From positions 1-43,729 of the forward strand of contig JAGFNJ010000046.1 of assembly GCA_017592775.1 (NCBI GenBank): a stretch of 43,729 nucleotides of DNA, given 5' to 3'. Below the pieces are notes generated by a model. That model did not search any database, was not told the DNA's origin, and saw only the letters and a list, made by a program, of their open reading frames with translations. Origin of the DNA: Candidatus Accumulibacter conexus (lineage in GTDB: Bacteria; Pseudomonadota; Gammaproteobacteria; Burkholderiales; Rhodocyclaceae). Positions 34,818 through 43,519 of the stretch are shown here, one piece after another. Position 1 is the first letter of the stretch. Every line of letters starts with the position of its first letter. The position numbers and the translations under genes are program-made.

Positions 34818-36569
34818 ATGGATCTCCCCAGCATTGAAAACCTGCTCCCGCGGCGTATCGCCGAGGCGATGATCGATGGCTTCAACCGGCACTACCGCAT
34901 CATTCGCCATTACGGTCAACAGGCCAAGCTGCTCTTCGAGGCCGCGGACTGGAAGGGCGTTCATGACGCGGTGCGCGAGCGCATCCGCTCCTACGATGAT
35001 CGCGTCAGCGAGACCGCCGAGTTGCTGTGCGCCAACTACGGTGCTGCGGCGCTCGACGACGCGACTTGGCAGCAACTCAAGCTCTTCTATATCGGGCACC
35101 TCATCAATCACAAGCAGCCCGAGCTTGCCGAGACCTTCTTCAACTCGGTATGCACGAAGATCCTGCACCGGACCTACTTCAACAACGACTACATCTTCGC
35201 CCGGCCGGCGGTGTCGACGGAGTACATCCAGTCATACCCACCGGTCTATCGCAGCTACTATCCGGCGCACCGCGGACTGCGCCGCACGGTCCGGCAGATC
35301 ATCATCGATTTCGATTGGCAGCGCCCTTTCGAGAATCTCGATCGCGACGTCGACTACATCATGCGAACCCTCAGGAAGCGGCTGGGCGAGTGGCCGGCGG
35401 CCGAGGCCAACGCACAGATCGAGGTCCTCCACTCGGCGTTCTATCGCAACAAGGGCGCTTACATCTTTGGCAAGGGAATCAACGGCCATGCCGAATTCCC
35501 GTTCGCCGTTGCCGTCGTGCATACGCCGGCCGGCGAACTGGTGGTCGACACCATCCTGCTCGACAGCGCGCAGATCAGCATCCTGTTCTCACTGTCGCGC
35601 GCCTACTTCATGGTCGATATGGAGGTCCCGTCGGGCTATGTGCAGTTCCTGCGCAGCATCATGCCGCACAAGCCACCGTCCGAGATCTACACCATGCTCG
35701 GCCTCGGCAAGCAGGGCAAGATTCTCTTCTTCCGCGACCTGAAGCACCATCTGCGGCATTCGCAGGACCAGTTCGTCATCGCGCCGGGAATTGCCGGCCT
35801 GGTGATGCTGGTGTTCACCCTGCCTTCATACCCCTACGTCTTCAAGCTGATCAAGGATGTGTTCGGACCGAGCAAGGAGATGGACCGCGAGACGGTCAAG
35901 CGCAAGTATCTGATGGTCAAGCAGGTGGACCGGGTCGGCCGGATGGCCGATACCCTCGAGTTCTCGCAGGTGCTGCTGCCGAAGAAGCGCTTCTCGGCCG
36001 AACTCCTCGAAGCCCTGCGCACGCTGGCACCATCGCTGCTCGAGGAAGAGGGCGACAATCTGGTGATCAAGCATCTCTACATCGAACGCCGCCTGACGCC
36101 ACTCAACCTCTACCTCGACGCGGCAACACCCGAGGAGATCGACCAGGCCGTCTGCGAGTATGGCAACGCCATCCGGGAACTGGCGATTGCCAACATCTTC
36201 CCGGGCGACATGCTGTGGAAGAACTTCGGCGTGACGAGCTACAAACGCGTGGTCTTCTACGACTACGACGAGATCGAGTACATGACCGACATCAACTTTC
36301 GTGCCATCCCGGAGCCGCCGTACCCCGAGATGGAGATGTCCGGCGAGCCCTGGTATTCCGTCGGTCGGTACGACGTCTTCCCGGAGGAATTCGCCAGCTT
36401 CCTGCTCGGCTCGGCGAAGGTCCGGTCGGCCTTCCTGAAGTACCATCGGGCCTTGTTGAACGTCAGGTTCTGGCAGACGACGCAGGAGCGAATCCGCGCC
36501 GGCCACGTTGAGGATTTCTTCCCGTACTCTGAGGAGCTGCGCTTCTGCAAGCTCTTTTCTGACGGTTGA
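34818..36569 (+). CDS. aceK: isocitrate dehydrogenase kinase/phosphatase
   Basis: The bifunctional 583-residue enzyme phosphorylates and dephosphorylates isocitrate dehydrogenase and so opens or closes the glyoxylate shunt. The N-terminal regulatory half contains FFNSVCTKILHRTYFNND and a central IEVLHSAFYRNKGAYIFGKG. The kinase core has APGIAGLVMLVFTLPSYPYVFKLIKD with the ATP-binding lysine, HLYIERRLTPLNLYL, and the catalytic stretch ANIFPGDMLWKNFGV followed by VVFYDYDEIEYMTDINFR. The family length is about 575-600. The ATG at 34818 is preferred. A GTG at 34794, just after a TAGAAT box, would add eight residues. It is not with aceA/aceB as in E. coli but sits opposite its substrate gene icd. 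Confidence 0.95.
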   Translation: MDLPSIENLLPRRIAEAMIDGFNRHYRIIRHYGQQAKLLFEAADWKGVHDAVRERIRSYDDRVSETAELLCANYGAAALDDATWQQLKLFYIGHLINHKQPELAETFFNSVCTKILHRTYFNNDYIFARPAVSTEYIQSYPPVYRSYYPAHRGLRRTVRQIIIDFDWQRPFENLDRDVDYIMRTLRKRLGEWPAAEANAQIEVLHSAFYRNKGAYIFGKGINGHAEFPFAVAVVHTPAGELVVDTILLDSAQISILFSLSRAYFMVDMEVPSGYVQFLRSIMPHKPPSEIYTMLGLGKQGKILFFRDLKHHLRHSQDQFVIAPGIAGLVMLVFTLPSYPYVFKLIKDVFGPSKEMDRETVKRKYLMVKQVDRVGRMADTLEFSQVLLPKKRFSAELLEALRTLAPSLLEEEGDNLVIKHLYIERRLTPLNLYLDAATPEEIDQAVCEYGNAIRELAIANIFPGDMLWKNFGVTSYKRVVFYDYDEIEYMTDINFRAIPEPPYPEMEMSGEPWYSVGRYDVFPEEFASFLLGSAKVRSAFLKYHRALLNVRFWQTTQERIRAGHVEDFFPYSEELRFCKLFSDG

Positions 36570-36636
36570 TCAAGAGTCCTTCGGTGACCAGCAGAGTTGG
36601 CCAGGAATGGTCTCCGCGGCTGCGGGCTGGGCGCCG

Positions 36637-37464
36637 CTACGGTCGGTCGGCACCCGCCCGCGGCAGGGGGTGCAGCCATTCGCGCGCCCAGCCGAGACTG
36701 CTTTCCGTATTCGCCAGCGTTGGCCGGTATTCGCAGCCCAGCCAGCCGTCGTAGCCGAGGCGGCGGAGCAGGTCGAAGAGAAAGGGGTAATTGATTTCGC
36801 CACTGCCGGGCTCGTTGCGGCCCGGGTTGTCGGCCAGCTGGATGTGGGCGATGCGGTCGAGGTGGCCTTCGATCGTCCGCGCCAGATCTCCCGCCATCAC
36901 CTGGGCGTGGTAGATGTCATACTGCAGCCAGAGATTGGGCATTGCCAGTTCGGCGATCAATGCCAGTCCCTTGGCGGGCGTGTCCAGCCAGAAGCCGGGC
37001 ATGTCGATGCGGCTGTTGATCGGCTCGATCAACAGCCGAATGCCGTACCGTCCAAGGTGCTCGGCGGCGTAGCGCAGATTGCCCGTCAGGGTTGCGCGCA
37101 ACTCGTCGTCGGGAATGCCGGCTGGCGCGATGCCGGCAAGGCAGTTGAGCTGCCGGCAGCCAAGCGTGCGTGCGAAGTCGACTCCCAGTGCGACCGATTC
37201 GCGAAACTCGGCTTCACGTCCCGGCAGGCAGGCGATTCCTCGTTCTCCTGCCGCCCAGTCTCCAGGCGGCAGGTTGTGGAGAACCTGCACCAGACCGTTT
37301 TCCCGCAGCAGGGCGCGCAACTCGTCGCGATCGCAGGCGTAGGGAAACATGTATTCCACGCCGCGAAAGCCTGCCCGCGCGGCGCGTTCGAAACGCTCGC
37401 CGAACTCACATTCGGTGAACAGGAAACTCAGGTTGGCACTCAGTTTCAGCGCGGGGGAGGTCAC
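36637..37464 (-). CDS. hydroxypyruvate isomerase family protein (Hyi/OtnI-like)
   Basis: The 275-residue TIM-barrel protein matches hydroxypyruvate isomerases and OtnI in LSANLSFLFTE, GFRGVEYMFPYA, LVQVLHNLPPGDWAAGERGIACLPGR, IEPINSRIDMPGFWLDTP, WLQYDIYHAQVMAGD and HIQLADNPGRNEPGSGEINYP. The metal-binding Glu (in LIEPIN), Asp (in QYDIYH), His and Glu (in GCEYRP) are present. It interconverts hydroxypyruvate and tartronate semialdehyde, or acts on 2-oxo-tetronate in OtnI. The start is a GTG at 37464 with AAGGAG six bases upstream. It diverges from the cobalamin adenosyltransferase gene over 49 bp. Confidence 0.9.
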   Translation of the reverse strand: MTSPALKLSANLSFLFTECEFGERFERAARAGFRGVEYMFPYACDRDELRALLRENGLVQVLHNLPPGDWAAGERGIACLPGREAEFRESVALGVDFARTLGCRQLNCLAGIAPAGIPDDELRATLTGNLRYAAEHLGRYGIRLLIEPINSRIDMPGFWLDTPAKGLALIAELAMPNLWLQYDIYHAQVMAGDLARTIEGHLDRIAHIQLADNPGRNEPGSGEINYPFLFDLLRRLGYDGWLGCEYRPTLANTESSLGWAREWLHPLPRAGADRP

Positions 37465-37479
37465 GAGCGCTCCTTCGTC

Positions 37480-37485
37480 TATAAT
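37480..37485 (+). promoter_or_regulatory. -10 box upstream of the cobalamin adenosyltransferase gene
   Basis: A consensus TATAAT lies 28 bp before the ATG, in the short gap shared with the divergent hydroxypyruvate isomerase gene. A matching -35 would fall around the GTG start of that gene and is weak, so the call rests on the -10 alone. Confidence 0.4.
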
Positions 37486-37513
37486 CGTCGTTATTCTGAT
37501 CAGGAAAATCCCC

Positions 37514-38074
37514 ATGGGCAATCGTTTGTCGAAAATCGTCACGCGCACCGGTGATGCCGGTACCACCGGCCTTGGTGACGGCACGCGTGTGGCCAAGGAC
37601 AGCCTGCGCATCGAGACGATCGGCCAGGTCGATGAACTCAATTCGACGATCGGCGTGCTGTTGACCGAGGAGATTCCTGATGACATCCGGCAGGCGCTGA
37701 CCGGTGTTCAGCACGACCTCTTCGATCTCGGGGGGGAGCTGTGCATTCCGGGAATGAATATGATCAGCGATGCGCAGGTGGGCCGCCTTGAGGACCTCGT
37801 CGAGCGCTTCAACGACGGCTTGCCGCCCCTGAAGGACTTCATTCTCCCTGGCGGCAGCCGGGCCGCGGCGTTGGCGCATCTTGCCCGGACGGTATGCCGC
37901 CGCGCCGAGCGCCATGTGGTGCACCTGTCGCACAGCGAGACTGTCTCGGACTTCGCGCGCAAGTACCTCAACCGTCTGTCGGATCTGCTGTTCGTCCTGG
38001 GCCGTGCGCTGAACCGCGCCGCCGGTTGTGGCGACGTGCTGTGGGTGCAGGGGAAGAACCGTTGCGCTGACTGA
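37514..38074 (+). CDS. PduO-type ATP:cob(I)alamin adenosyltransferase
   Basis: The 186-residue protein has the ATR/PduO signatures: an N-terminal TRTGDAGTTGLGDGTRVAKD at residues 10-29 that binds ATP, an IETIGQVDELNS helix, and CRRAERHVV with the conserved Arg and Glu near 130. It transfers the adenosyl group from ATP to cob(I)alamin to make coenzyme B12, needed by enzymes such as methylmalonyl-CoA mutase. That fits an organism making propionyl- or methylmalonyl-derived PHA, but no mutase gene is in the window. Confidence 0.95.
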   Translation: MGNRLSKIVTRTGDAGTTGLGDGTRVAKDSLRIETIGQVDELNSTIGVLLTEEIPDDIRQALTGVQHDLFDLGGELCIPGMNMISDAQVGRLEDLVERFNDGLPPLKDFILPGGSRAAALAHLARTVCRRAERHVVHLSHSETVSDFARKYLNRLSDLLFVLGRALNRAAGCGDVLWVQGKNRCAD

Positions 38075-38124
38075 AAGCGCCTGCGGCAGGCGCGGGTAAT
38101 GCTTCGTATCGAGGGAGTGGCAGG

Positions 38125-38682
38125 ATGACAAGCAACATCACGGTGATCACTACCGCGAACCGTGCGCGGCGTTTCGTCCCCACCGACGAAGGTCGCCTCG
38201 AAGCCATCATCGACAGCCTGCGGCGCAGTGGCCAACTTTTCAGCGGCAAGCCGCTGATCATCGGGGCGGGCGCGCAGACCGAGGTTTTTGCCGCTGCGGC
38301 GATCGCCTGCATCGAGATCGAGACCGCACGCGACCTGGAGGAGTATCTGCCCAGCCAGCACAATCTGAGCCTGACCGCGCTGACGCCGGCGCAGCGCGCC
38401 GAGCCCTTTGTCGGTGGCCTGAACGGCGATCACTTCAGCGTGCGGATCGAGTTTTTCTTCACCGGTGGCCACGTGCTGTACATGGCCGCTGCAGGCGTCC
38501 GCAAGCCGGCGCTTGCCGAACGGCTGATGAACCTGACCGGCCTGTTCGAACGGCCGGTGCTCCACTATCGGCTGGCGCAAGGGGGCATCGGCCTGATGAA
38601 TCCGCGCGCGATGACGCGCTTCGTCATCACCCCCGGGGTGCCCGATCTGCCGAGTGATGCCTGGCTCGCCGAGGCACTCTGA
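38125..38682 (+). CDS. conserved-looking protein of unknown function
   Basis: A 185-residue soluble protein that I do not recognise. It begins ITVITTANRARRFVPTDEGRLEAIIDSLRRSG, seen here as VITTANRARRFVPTDEG. A Gly/Ala strand LIIGAGAQTEVFAAAAIACIEI follows near 45-65, then FSVRIEFFFTGGHVLYMAAAG, and a C-terminal region with PRAMTRFVITPG. There is no signal peptide or membrane helix. GAGGGAG precedes the ATG. It follows the cobalamin adenosyltransferase gene by 50 bp on the same strand and may be cotranscribed. Codon use looks native. Confidence 0.6.
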   Translation: MTSNITVITTANRARRFVPTDEGRLEAIIDSLRRSGQLFSGKPLIIGAGAQTEVFAAAAIACIEIETARDLEEYLPSQHNLSLTALTPAQRAEPFVGGLNGDHFSVRIEFFFTGGHVLYMAAAGVRKPALAERLMNLTGLFERPVLHYRLAQGGIGLMNPRAMTRFVITPGVPDLPSDAWLAEAL

Positions 38683-38808
38683 CCCGCAGGCGTTCACCGG
38701 GCTGCCCGACGACCCGGGCAGCGCACGGCAGCTGATCCCGGCAAGCGCGGCCGCGGGTGGTGTCCGGCGCCGCCTGCCAGTGCCTGCGCTGCCGCCGTGC
38801 TCCCTCGC

Positions 38809-40287
38809 TCAATTCGTCGCCGTGCCGGGGTAGGGATGGAGGGCGTCGAGAGGGATGCTCCGCCCTGAGGGCTGGACGATGCGGACGTGCTCGCGGCGCA
38901 GCCCGCGGGCGTGCGGCAGACCACAGGAGTGGGCGATCATCTCGATCTCCCTGTTCATGTTGCGGCAGTAGGCGGCAACCCGCTCCGCCTTGTCTGCGAC
39001 GACCAGGCCGCGTTGCAGGCGGGGATCATGCGTGGTGACCCCGGTCGGGCAAGTGTTGGCGTGACAGCGCAGGGCCTGGATGCAGCCGAGCGAAAACATG
39101 AAGCCGCGTGCGGTGTTGACGAAATCGGCGCCCGCTGCGAGTGCCCATGCAACCCGCGCCGGAGTGACCAGCTTGCCGGCGGCGATCAGGCGAATCCGCT
39201 GCTTGAGGCCGCTGGCGATCAGTGCATCGGCCACCAGCGGCAGCGCTTCGTCGATCGACAGGGCCATGTGGTCGGCCAGCGCCTGTGGCGCCGCACCGCT
39301 GCCGCCCTCGCCACCATCGATGGTCAGGAAGTCGGGCGCGGCGTGCAGCCCGCGGCGCGCGACAGCCGCCGTGAGTTCGTCCATGAACGCGCTGCCGCCG
39401 ATCGCGGTCTTGACGCCGACCGGTTTGCCGGTCACCGCACGGACGTGCTCGACCTGGTCGAGCAGCTGGTCGATGTCGGCGACATCGCGGTGACGGTTCG
39501 GGCTCAGCGAATCCTTGCCCAGCGGGATGCCACGAATCTCGGCGATCTCGGGGGTCACCTTGTTGCTCAGCAGGACTCCCCCCTTGCCCGGCTTGGCTCC
39601 CTGCGACAGCTTGATCTCGAAGGCACGGACACATTCGTGTGCTGCCAGCTCACGCAGGCGCTGGTCGGAAAGCTGTCCGTTGGCATCGCGGACGCCGTAC
39701 TTGGCGGTGCCGATCTGGAAGATGACGTCGCAGCCCCCTTCGAGATGATAGGGTGACAGGCCTCCTTCGCCAGTATCCAGCCAGCAGCCGGCGGCGGCCG
39801 CGCCGCGCGACAATGCCTGCACGGCCGGTCTGGAAATGGCACCGAAACTCATGGCGCTGACGTTGACCAGCGAGCGGCCGCTGAACGGGGTCGGGCAGTA
39901 GCCCTCGCCGATCGGCAGCGGCGGCGTCGGCCGCTGTTCCTCGTCGAGAACCGGGAAGGGTGCGTTGACGAATACCAGTGCGCCCGGCTCGTGGAGCCGG
40001 TAGGTCGAGCCAAAGCCGATGATCCCGCCCTGGTTCTTCGCCATTCGGTAGACCCAGCTCCGCGTTGCCCGGTCAAAGGGCATCTCGTCGCGGTCGCCAA
40101 GGAAGAAATACTGCCGGAAGTACTCGCCCAGGCTTTCGAACAGGTAGCGCAGGTGGCCGACGAGTGGAAAGTTGCGCAGGACGGCATGCTTTTCCTGCGT
40201 CACGTCCTGTACGTAGAGGTAAACCAGGCATCCGGCGAACGCCAGTGCGAGCAGGACGCCCGTCGTGACGAGCAGCAGGTCGATCAT
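38809..40287 (-). CDS. FMN-binding glutamate-synthase-like protein with N-terminal membrane anchor
   Basis: The 492-residue protein has one membrane helix at residues 3-26 and then a TIM-barrel domain of the GltB central/FMN type: NVSAMSFGAISRPAVQALSRGA, CWLDTGEGGLSPYHLEGG, KLSQGAKPGKGG, DFLTIDGGEGGSGAAP, and the 3Fe-4S-type cysteines near LGCIQALRCHANTCPTG. This is the stand-alone synthase-domain family (YerD-like), lacking the glutaminase and FAD parts of GltB/GltD. Its physiological reaction is unsettled, and annotation as glutamate synthase should be read with care. GGGAGG precedes the ATG; nadC diverges 58 bp away. Confidence 0.87.
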   Translation of the reverse strand: MIDLLLVTTGVLLALAFAGCLVYLYVQDVTQEKHAVLRNFPLVGHLRYLFESLGEYFRQYFFLGDRDEMPFDRATRSWVYRMAKNQGGIIGFGSTYRLHEPGALVFVNAPFPVLDEEQRPTPPLPIGEGYCPTPFSGRSLVNVSAMSFGAISRPAVQALSRGAAAAGCWLDTGEGGLSPYHLEGGCDVIFQIGTAKYGVRDANGQLSDQRLRELAAHECVRAFEIKLSQGAKPGKGGVLLSNKVTPEIAEIRGIPLGKDSLSPNRHRDVADIDQLLDQVEHVRAVTGKPVGVKTAIGGSAFMDELTAAVARRGLHAAPDFLTIDGGEGGSGAAPQALADHMALSIDEALPLVADALIASGLKQRIRLIAAGKLVTPARVAWALAAGADFVNTARGFMFSLGCIQALRCHANTCPTGVTTHDPRLQRGLVVADKAERVAAYCRNMNREIEMIAHSCGLPHARGLRREHVRIVQPSGRSIPLDALHPYPGTATN

Positions 40288-40345
40288 TGATGCCTCCCAT
40301 TGGTGATAAGATCCGGGCAGTTGACGCTAGTGTACGGGAATCCTC

Positions 40346-41203
40346 ATGACCTTTGCAGCCATGCTCGAGGGCGAAGTCGAACGGAACGTTGCCGCAGCGC
40401 TGGCCGAGGACGTTGGCAGCGGCGACCTGACCGCGCAACTGGTGCCGGCTGCGGCGTGCGGGCGGGCGACGGTGATTGCGCGCGAGGACGCCATCCTCTG
40501 CGGTTCTGCCTGGTTCGCTGCCTGTTTTCAGCAGCTTGACACGACGGTTCGCGTCGCCTGGCAGGTGCGTGATGGCGAACGGATCAGGCCGGGCCAGTTG
40601 CTGTGCGAGATCGAGGGGCCAGCGCGCGCGCTGCTGACCGGCGAGCGCAGCGCGCTGAACTTCCTGCAACTGCTGTCCGGCGTTGCGACCAAGGCCCGGC
40701 AGTACGCCGATCGGGTGGCGGGAACGCGGGCGCAGGTGGTCGACACGCGCAAGACGATTCCCGGACTGCGGCTGGCGCAGAAGTATGCCGTCCGCTGCGG
40801 TGGCGGCGGCAATCATCGGCTCGGCCTCTACGACGGGATCCTGATCAAGGAGAACCACATCGTTGCCGCCGGCAGCATCGCTGGTGCGCTGGCGGCGGCG
40901 AAGCAGGTGGCCGCTGCCACCGGCGGAGTCTGCCAGTTCGTACAGATCGAGGTCGAGAATCTCGACGAGTTGCGCCAGGCGCTCGCCTGTGGTGCGCAGA
41001 TGGTCCTGCTCGACAACATGAGCCTGGATCAGTTGCGCGCCGCGGTGGCGATCGCCGCTGGCGGCGCGGTGCTCGAGGCATCGGGCAACGTCAGCCTCGA
41101 AACCGTCCGTGCGATCGCCGAGACCGGCGTGGACCGGATCTCGATCGGTGGCCTGACCAAGGATGTCCGGGCGCTCGATCTGTCGATGCGTTTCCAGGAC
41201 TAG
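40346..41203 (+). CDS. nadC: nicotinate-nucleotide pyrophosphorylase (carboxylating)
   Basis: The 285-residue quinolinate phosphoribosyltransferase makes nicotinate mononucleotide from quinolinate and PRPP in de novo NAD synthesis. Landmarks are [14 protein letters not shown] at residues 20-33, [13 protein letters not shown] near 102, [27 protein letters not shown] near 132-158 (seen in parts) with the PRPP-binding Lys and Arg, LIKENHI, and VEVEN-like IEVENLDEL. Length and motifs are standard. nadA and nadB are not nearby. Confidence 0.95.
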   Translation: MTFAAMLEGEVERNVAAALAEDVGSGDLTAQLVPAAACGRATVIAREDAILCGSAWFAACFQQLDTTVRVAWQVRDGERIRPGQLLCEIEGPARALLTGERSALNFLQLLSGVATKARQYADRVAGTRAQVVDTRKTIPGLRLAQKYAVRCGGGGNHRLGLYDGILIKENHIVAAGSIAGALAAAKQVAAATGGVCQFVQIEVENLDELRQALACGAQMVLLDNMSLDQLRAAVAIAAGGAVLEASGNVSLETVRAIAETGVDRISIGGLTKDVRALDLSMRFQD

Positions 41204-41364
41204 CCGGCCGGCGCCGACAAGCGGGGGCAGCCTGCGGGCGCTCGCTCGCGCCGCGCCAGAGGGGCGTACCGTAGTGCAAACCGCGGCTGCGGCGGTGATA
41301 TCATCCGGTCGATGCGAGGCAGGCTGGACGTTGTGGCTGCCGCCAACAGGGAGAGGGTGGTCTG

Positions 41365-41502
41365 ATGCTATTTGCGCTGTTCTACGTACTGGCGATCACG
41401 ATATTGATCATGCACTTCACGGGGTTTCTGGCGCGACACAATCTCGAATGGCTGGTACTGGTCCTGGCTGCGGCCGTCTTCCCGGCCGTCATCTACCTTT
41501 GA
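41365..41502 (+). CDS. 45-residue two-helix membrane protein
   Basis: An ATG behind GGGAGAGGG opens a 45-codon frame whose product is almost entirely hydrophobic: helix one FALFYVLAITILIMHF, a short polar turn ARHNLEW, and helix two LVLVLAAAVFPAVIYL. It falls in the 318 bp between nadC and thrC. I do not recognise a family. The good ribosome-binding site and the clean helix-turn-helix hydropathy support a real small protein. Confidence 0.55.
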   Translation: MLFALFYVLAITILIMHFTGFLARHNLEWLVLVLAAAVFPAVIYL

Positions 41503-41521
41503 AGCGACGACGGACGGCGGT

Positions 41522-43006
41522 TCACGGCACGTGTTGGGCGATGAAGCGCTGCACCTGATCAACACTGACGTCCATGATCTCCACACGCTGCGGCAGCTTC
41601 TCCAGGCCTTCCATGGCGGCGGGTCGCTCGGGCCTGCGCCCCAGTGCTTCGACGATCGTTTCCTCGAACTTGGCTGGCAGGGCGGTCTCCAGTACCACCA
41701 TCGGCATCCCCGCCGTGCGGCGTTCGCTGCCGACCTTGAGCCCGTCAGCGGTGTGCGGATCGATGATCAGGCCGTAGCGATCATGGGTCCGGCGGATGGT
41801 CTCCAGGCGGTCGGCATGCGTGCTGCGGCCGGAAACGAAGCCGAAGTCCGGCAGGCAGGCGAAACAGCGTTCTGACGACAGGTCGAAACTGCCACCGCGA
41901 TCGACCTCCGACCAAAACCGGTGGATGAGCTCGGGATCACGGCCAACCAGGTCGAAGGCGAAGCGCTCGAAGTTCGAAGCCTTCGAAATGTCCATCGACG
42001 GACTCGAGGTGGCGGCGGTTTCGCTGGTGGCGCGCGGGCGGTAGACGCCGCTGCGGAAGAACTCGTCGAGGACGTCGTTCTCGTTCGTTGCCAGGATCAG
42101 CCTGCCGATCGGCAACCCCATCATGCGCGCGATGTGGCCAGCGCAGATGTTGCCGAAGTTGCCCGACGGGACGGCGAAGGCAACCTGCTGCCCGTCGTTG
42201 CCGCCGGCGCCGCCGGTGGCTGCGAAGTATCCCTTGAAATAGTAGACCACCTGCGCGGCGACGCGTGCCCAGTTGATCGAATTGACTGCGCCGATGCGGT
42301 AGCGGGTCTTGAAAGCGTGGTCGTTCGACACCGCCTTGACGATGTCCTGGGCGTCGTCGAAGGTGCCGCGGACGGCGATGTTGTAGATGTTGGGATCCTG
42401 CAGCGAGTACATTTGGGCGCGCTGGAAGGCGCTCATTCGCTGGTGCGGCGAGAGCATGAACACGCGCACGCCGCGCTTGCCGCGCATCGCGTACTCCGCC
42501 GATGAACCCGTGTCGCCCGAGGTGGCGCCGAGGATGTTGATCTCCTCCCTCCTGCTTGCCAGGACGTACTCGAAAAGGTTGCCGAGCAACTGCATGGCCA
42601 TGTCCTTGAAGGCCAGGGTCGGCCCGTTGGACAGTTCGAGAATGGCCAGTCCGCTCTCGCCACGTTCCGGCGCCGGCGGTTCGAGCCAGCGCAACGGCGT
42701 GATCTCGCTGGCAGTAGACGGGTTGCGCCCGTTGCTGTAGATGGCCGGGGTGTAGGTCCTGTGGATCAGGGCACGCAGGTCTTCTGGCGGAATGTCATCG
42801 ATGAAGCGGGCCAGAACGGCGCAGGCGAGATCGGCATAGGACAGGCCGCGCCACTCGGCGAGCTCGGACGGGCCGATGCGGGGATAGGTTTCGGGGAGAT
42901 AGAGACCTCCGTCGGGTGCCAGGCCGCCAAGGAGGATTTCCGAGAACGTCGGCTTCGACGAATCCGCAGTGTTGATGGGCCGGGCACGAGTCGAGATGTA
43001 GCGCAT
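41522..43006 (-). CDS. thrC: threonine synthase
   Basis: The 494-residue PLP enzyme converts O-phosphohomoserine to threonine. The start MRYISTR at 43006 is the family N-terminus. The PLP lysine is K134 in SNGPTLAFKDMAMQ. Other landmarks are ILGATSGDTGSSA, MLSPHQRMSAFQRAQM, INSINWAR-like VNSINWARVAAQVVYY, and the phosphate-binding VAFAVPSGNFGN. It belongs to the long, fungal/proteobacterial form. The usual partner hom is not downstream, where the 45-residue protein and nadC lie instead. Confidence 0.96.
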   Translation of the reverse strand: MRYISTRARPINTADSSKPTFSEILLGGLAPDGGLYLPETYPRIGPSELAEWRGLSYADLACAVLARFIDDIPPEDLRALIHRTYTPAIYSNGRNPSTASEITPLRWLEPPAPERGESGLAILELSNGPTLAFKDMAMQLLGNLFEYVLASRREEINILGATSGDTGSSAEYAMRGKRGVRVFMLSPHQRMSAFQRAQMYSLQDPNIYNIAVRGTFDDAQDIVKAVSNDHAFKTRYRIGAVNSINWARVAAQVVYYFKGYFAATGGAGGNDGQQVAFAVPSGNFGNICAGHIARMMGLPIGRLILATNENDVLDEFFRSGVYRPRATSETAATSSPSMDISKASNFERFAFDLVGRDPELIHRFWSEVDRGGSFDLSSERCFACLPDFGFVSGRSTHADRLETIRRTHDRYGLIIDPHTADGLKVGSERRTAGMPMVVLETALPAKFEETIVEALGRRPERPAAMEGLEKLPQRVEIMDVSVDQVQRFIAQHVP

Positions 43007-43105
43007 GGCGATGAGGGTCGGGAAGTTGCGGGCAGCCAAGAGAGCACGCAGTCTAACATGCCGACCCTCGCCCGGGTTCCGGGGGCGTCCGGTGTCGCCG
43101 CCGCG

Positions 43106-43519
43106 TCAGCCGGTGAAGACGCGGTTCTTGCCCGCCCGCTTGGCGGCATAGGTTGCCGCATCGGCACGCTCGATCGACTCGCGCAGCGACTCCCCGGGCG
43201 ACTGCACGACGACGCCGGCGCTGAAGCTCAGGGCAACGCCACTGCCGGCGACGCGGCAGTCGGCGAGTTGTCGCTGAAAGCGGGTGAGGGCGGTCACCGC
43301 CTCGTCGAGTCCGGTGTCAGGCAGCATCAGGACGAACTCCTCGCCACCGAAACGGCCGAGGATGTCGGACGGTCGCAGCGCGGAGCGCAGGGTGTGGACG
43401 AGATGAATCAGTGCCTCGTCACCCGCCTGGTGACCCAGCGTGTCGTTGAGACGCTTGAAATCATCGAGGTCGATCAGGGCCAGCGCCAGCGGGCTCAGAC
43501 AACCTGATCTCGGCGCCAT
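43106..43519 (-). pseudogene. GGDEF diguanylate cyclase domain, N-terminus removed by a mobile element
   Basis: The frame encodes most of a GGDEF domain: LALALIDLDDFKRLNDTLGHQAGDE near the start, the inhibitory I-site R-P-S-D, and the intact catalytic FGGEEF. A normal C-terminal part follows, ending AATYAAKRAGKNRVF. Similarity begins only at about 43497. The first helix of the domain and any sensor or membrane part are missing, and the first seven codons read from the adjoining element. The piece could be a relic, or expressed from a promoter in the element. Confidence 0.75.
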
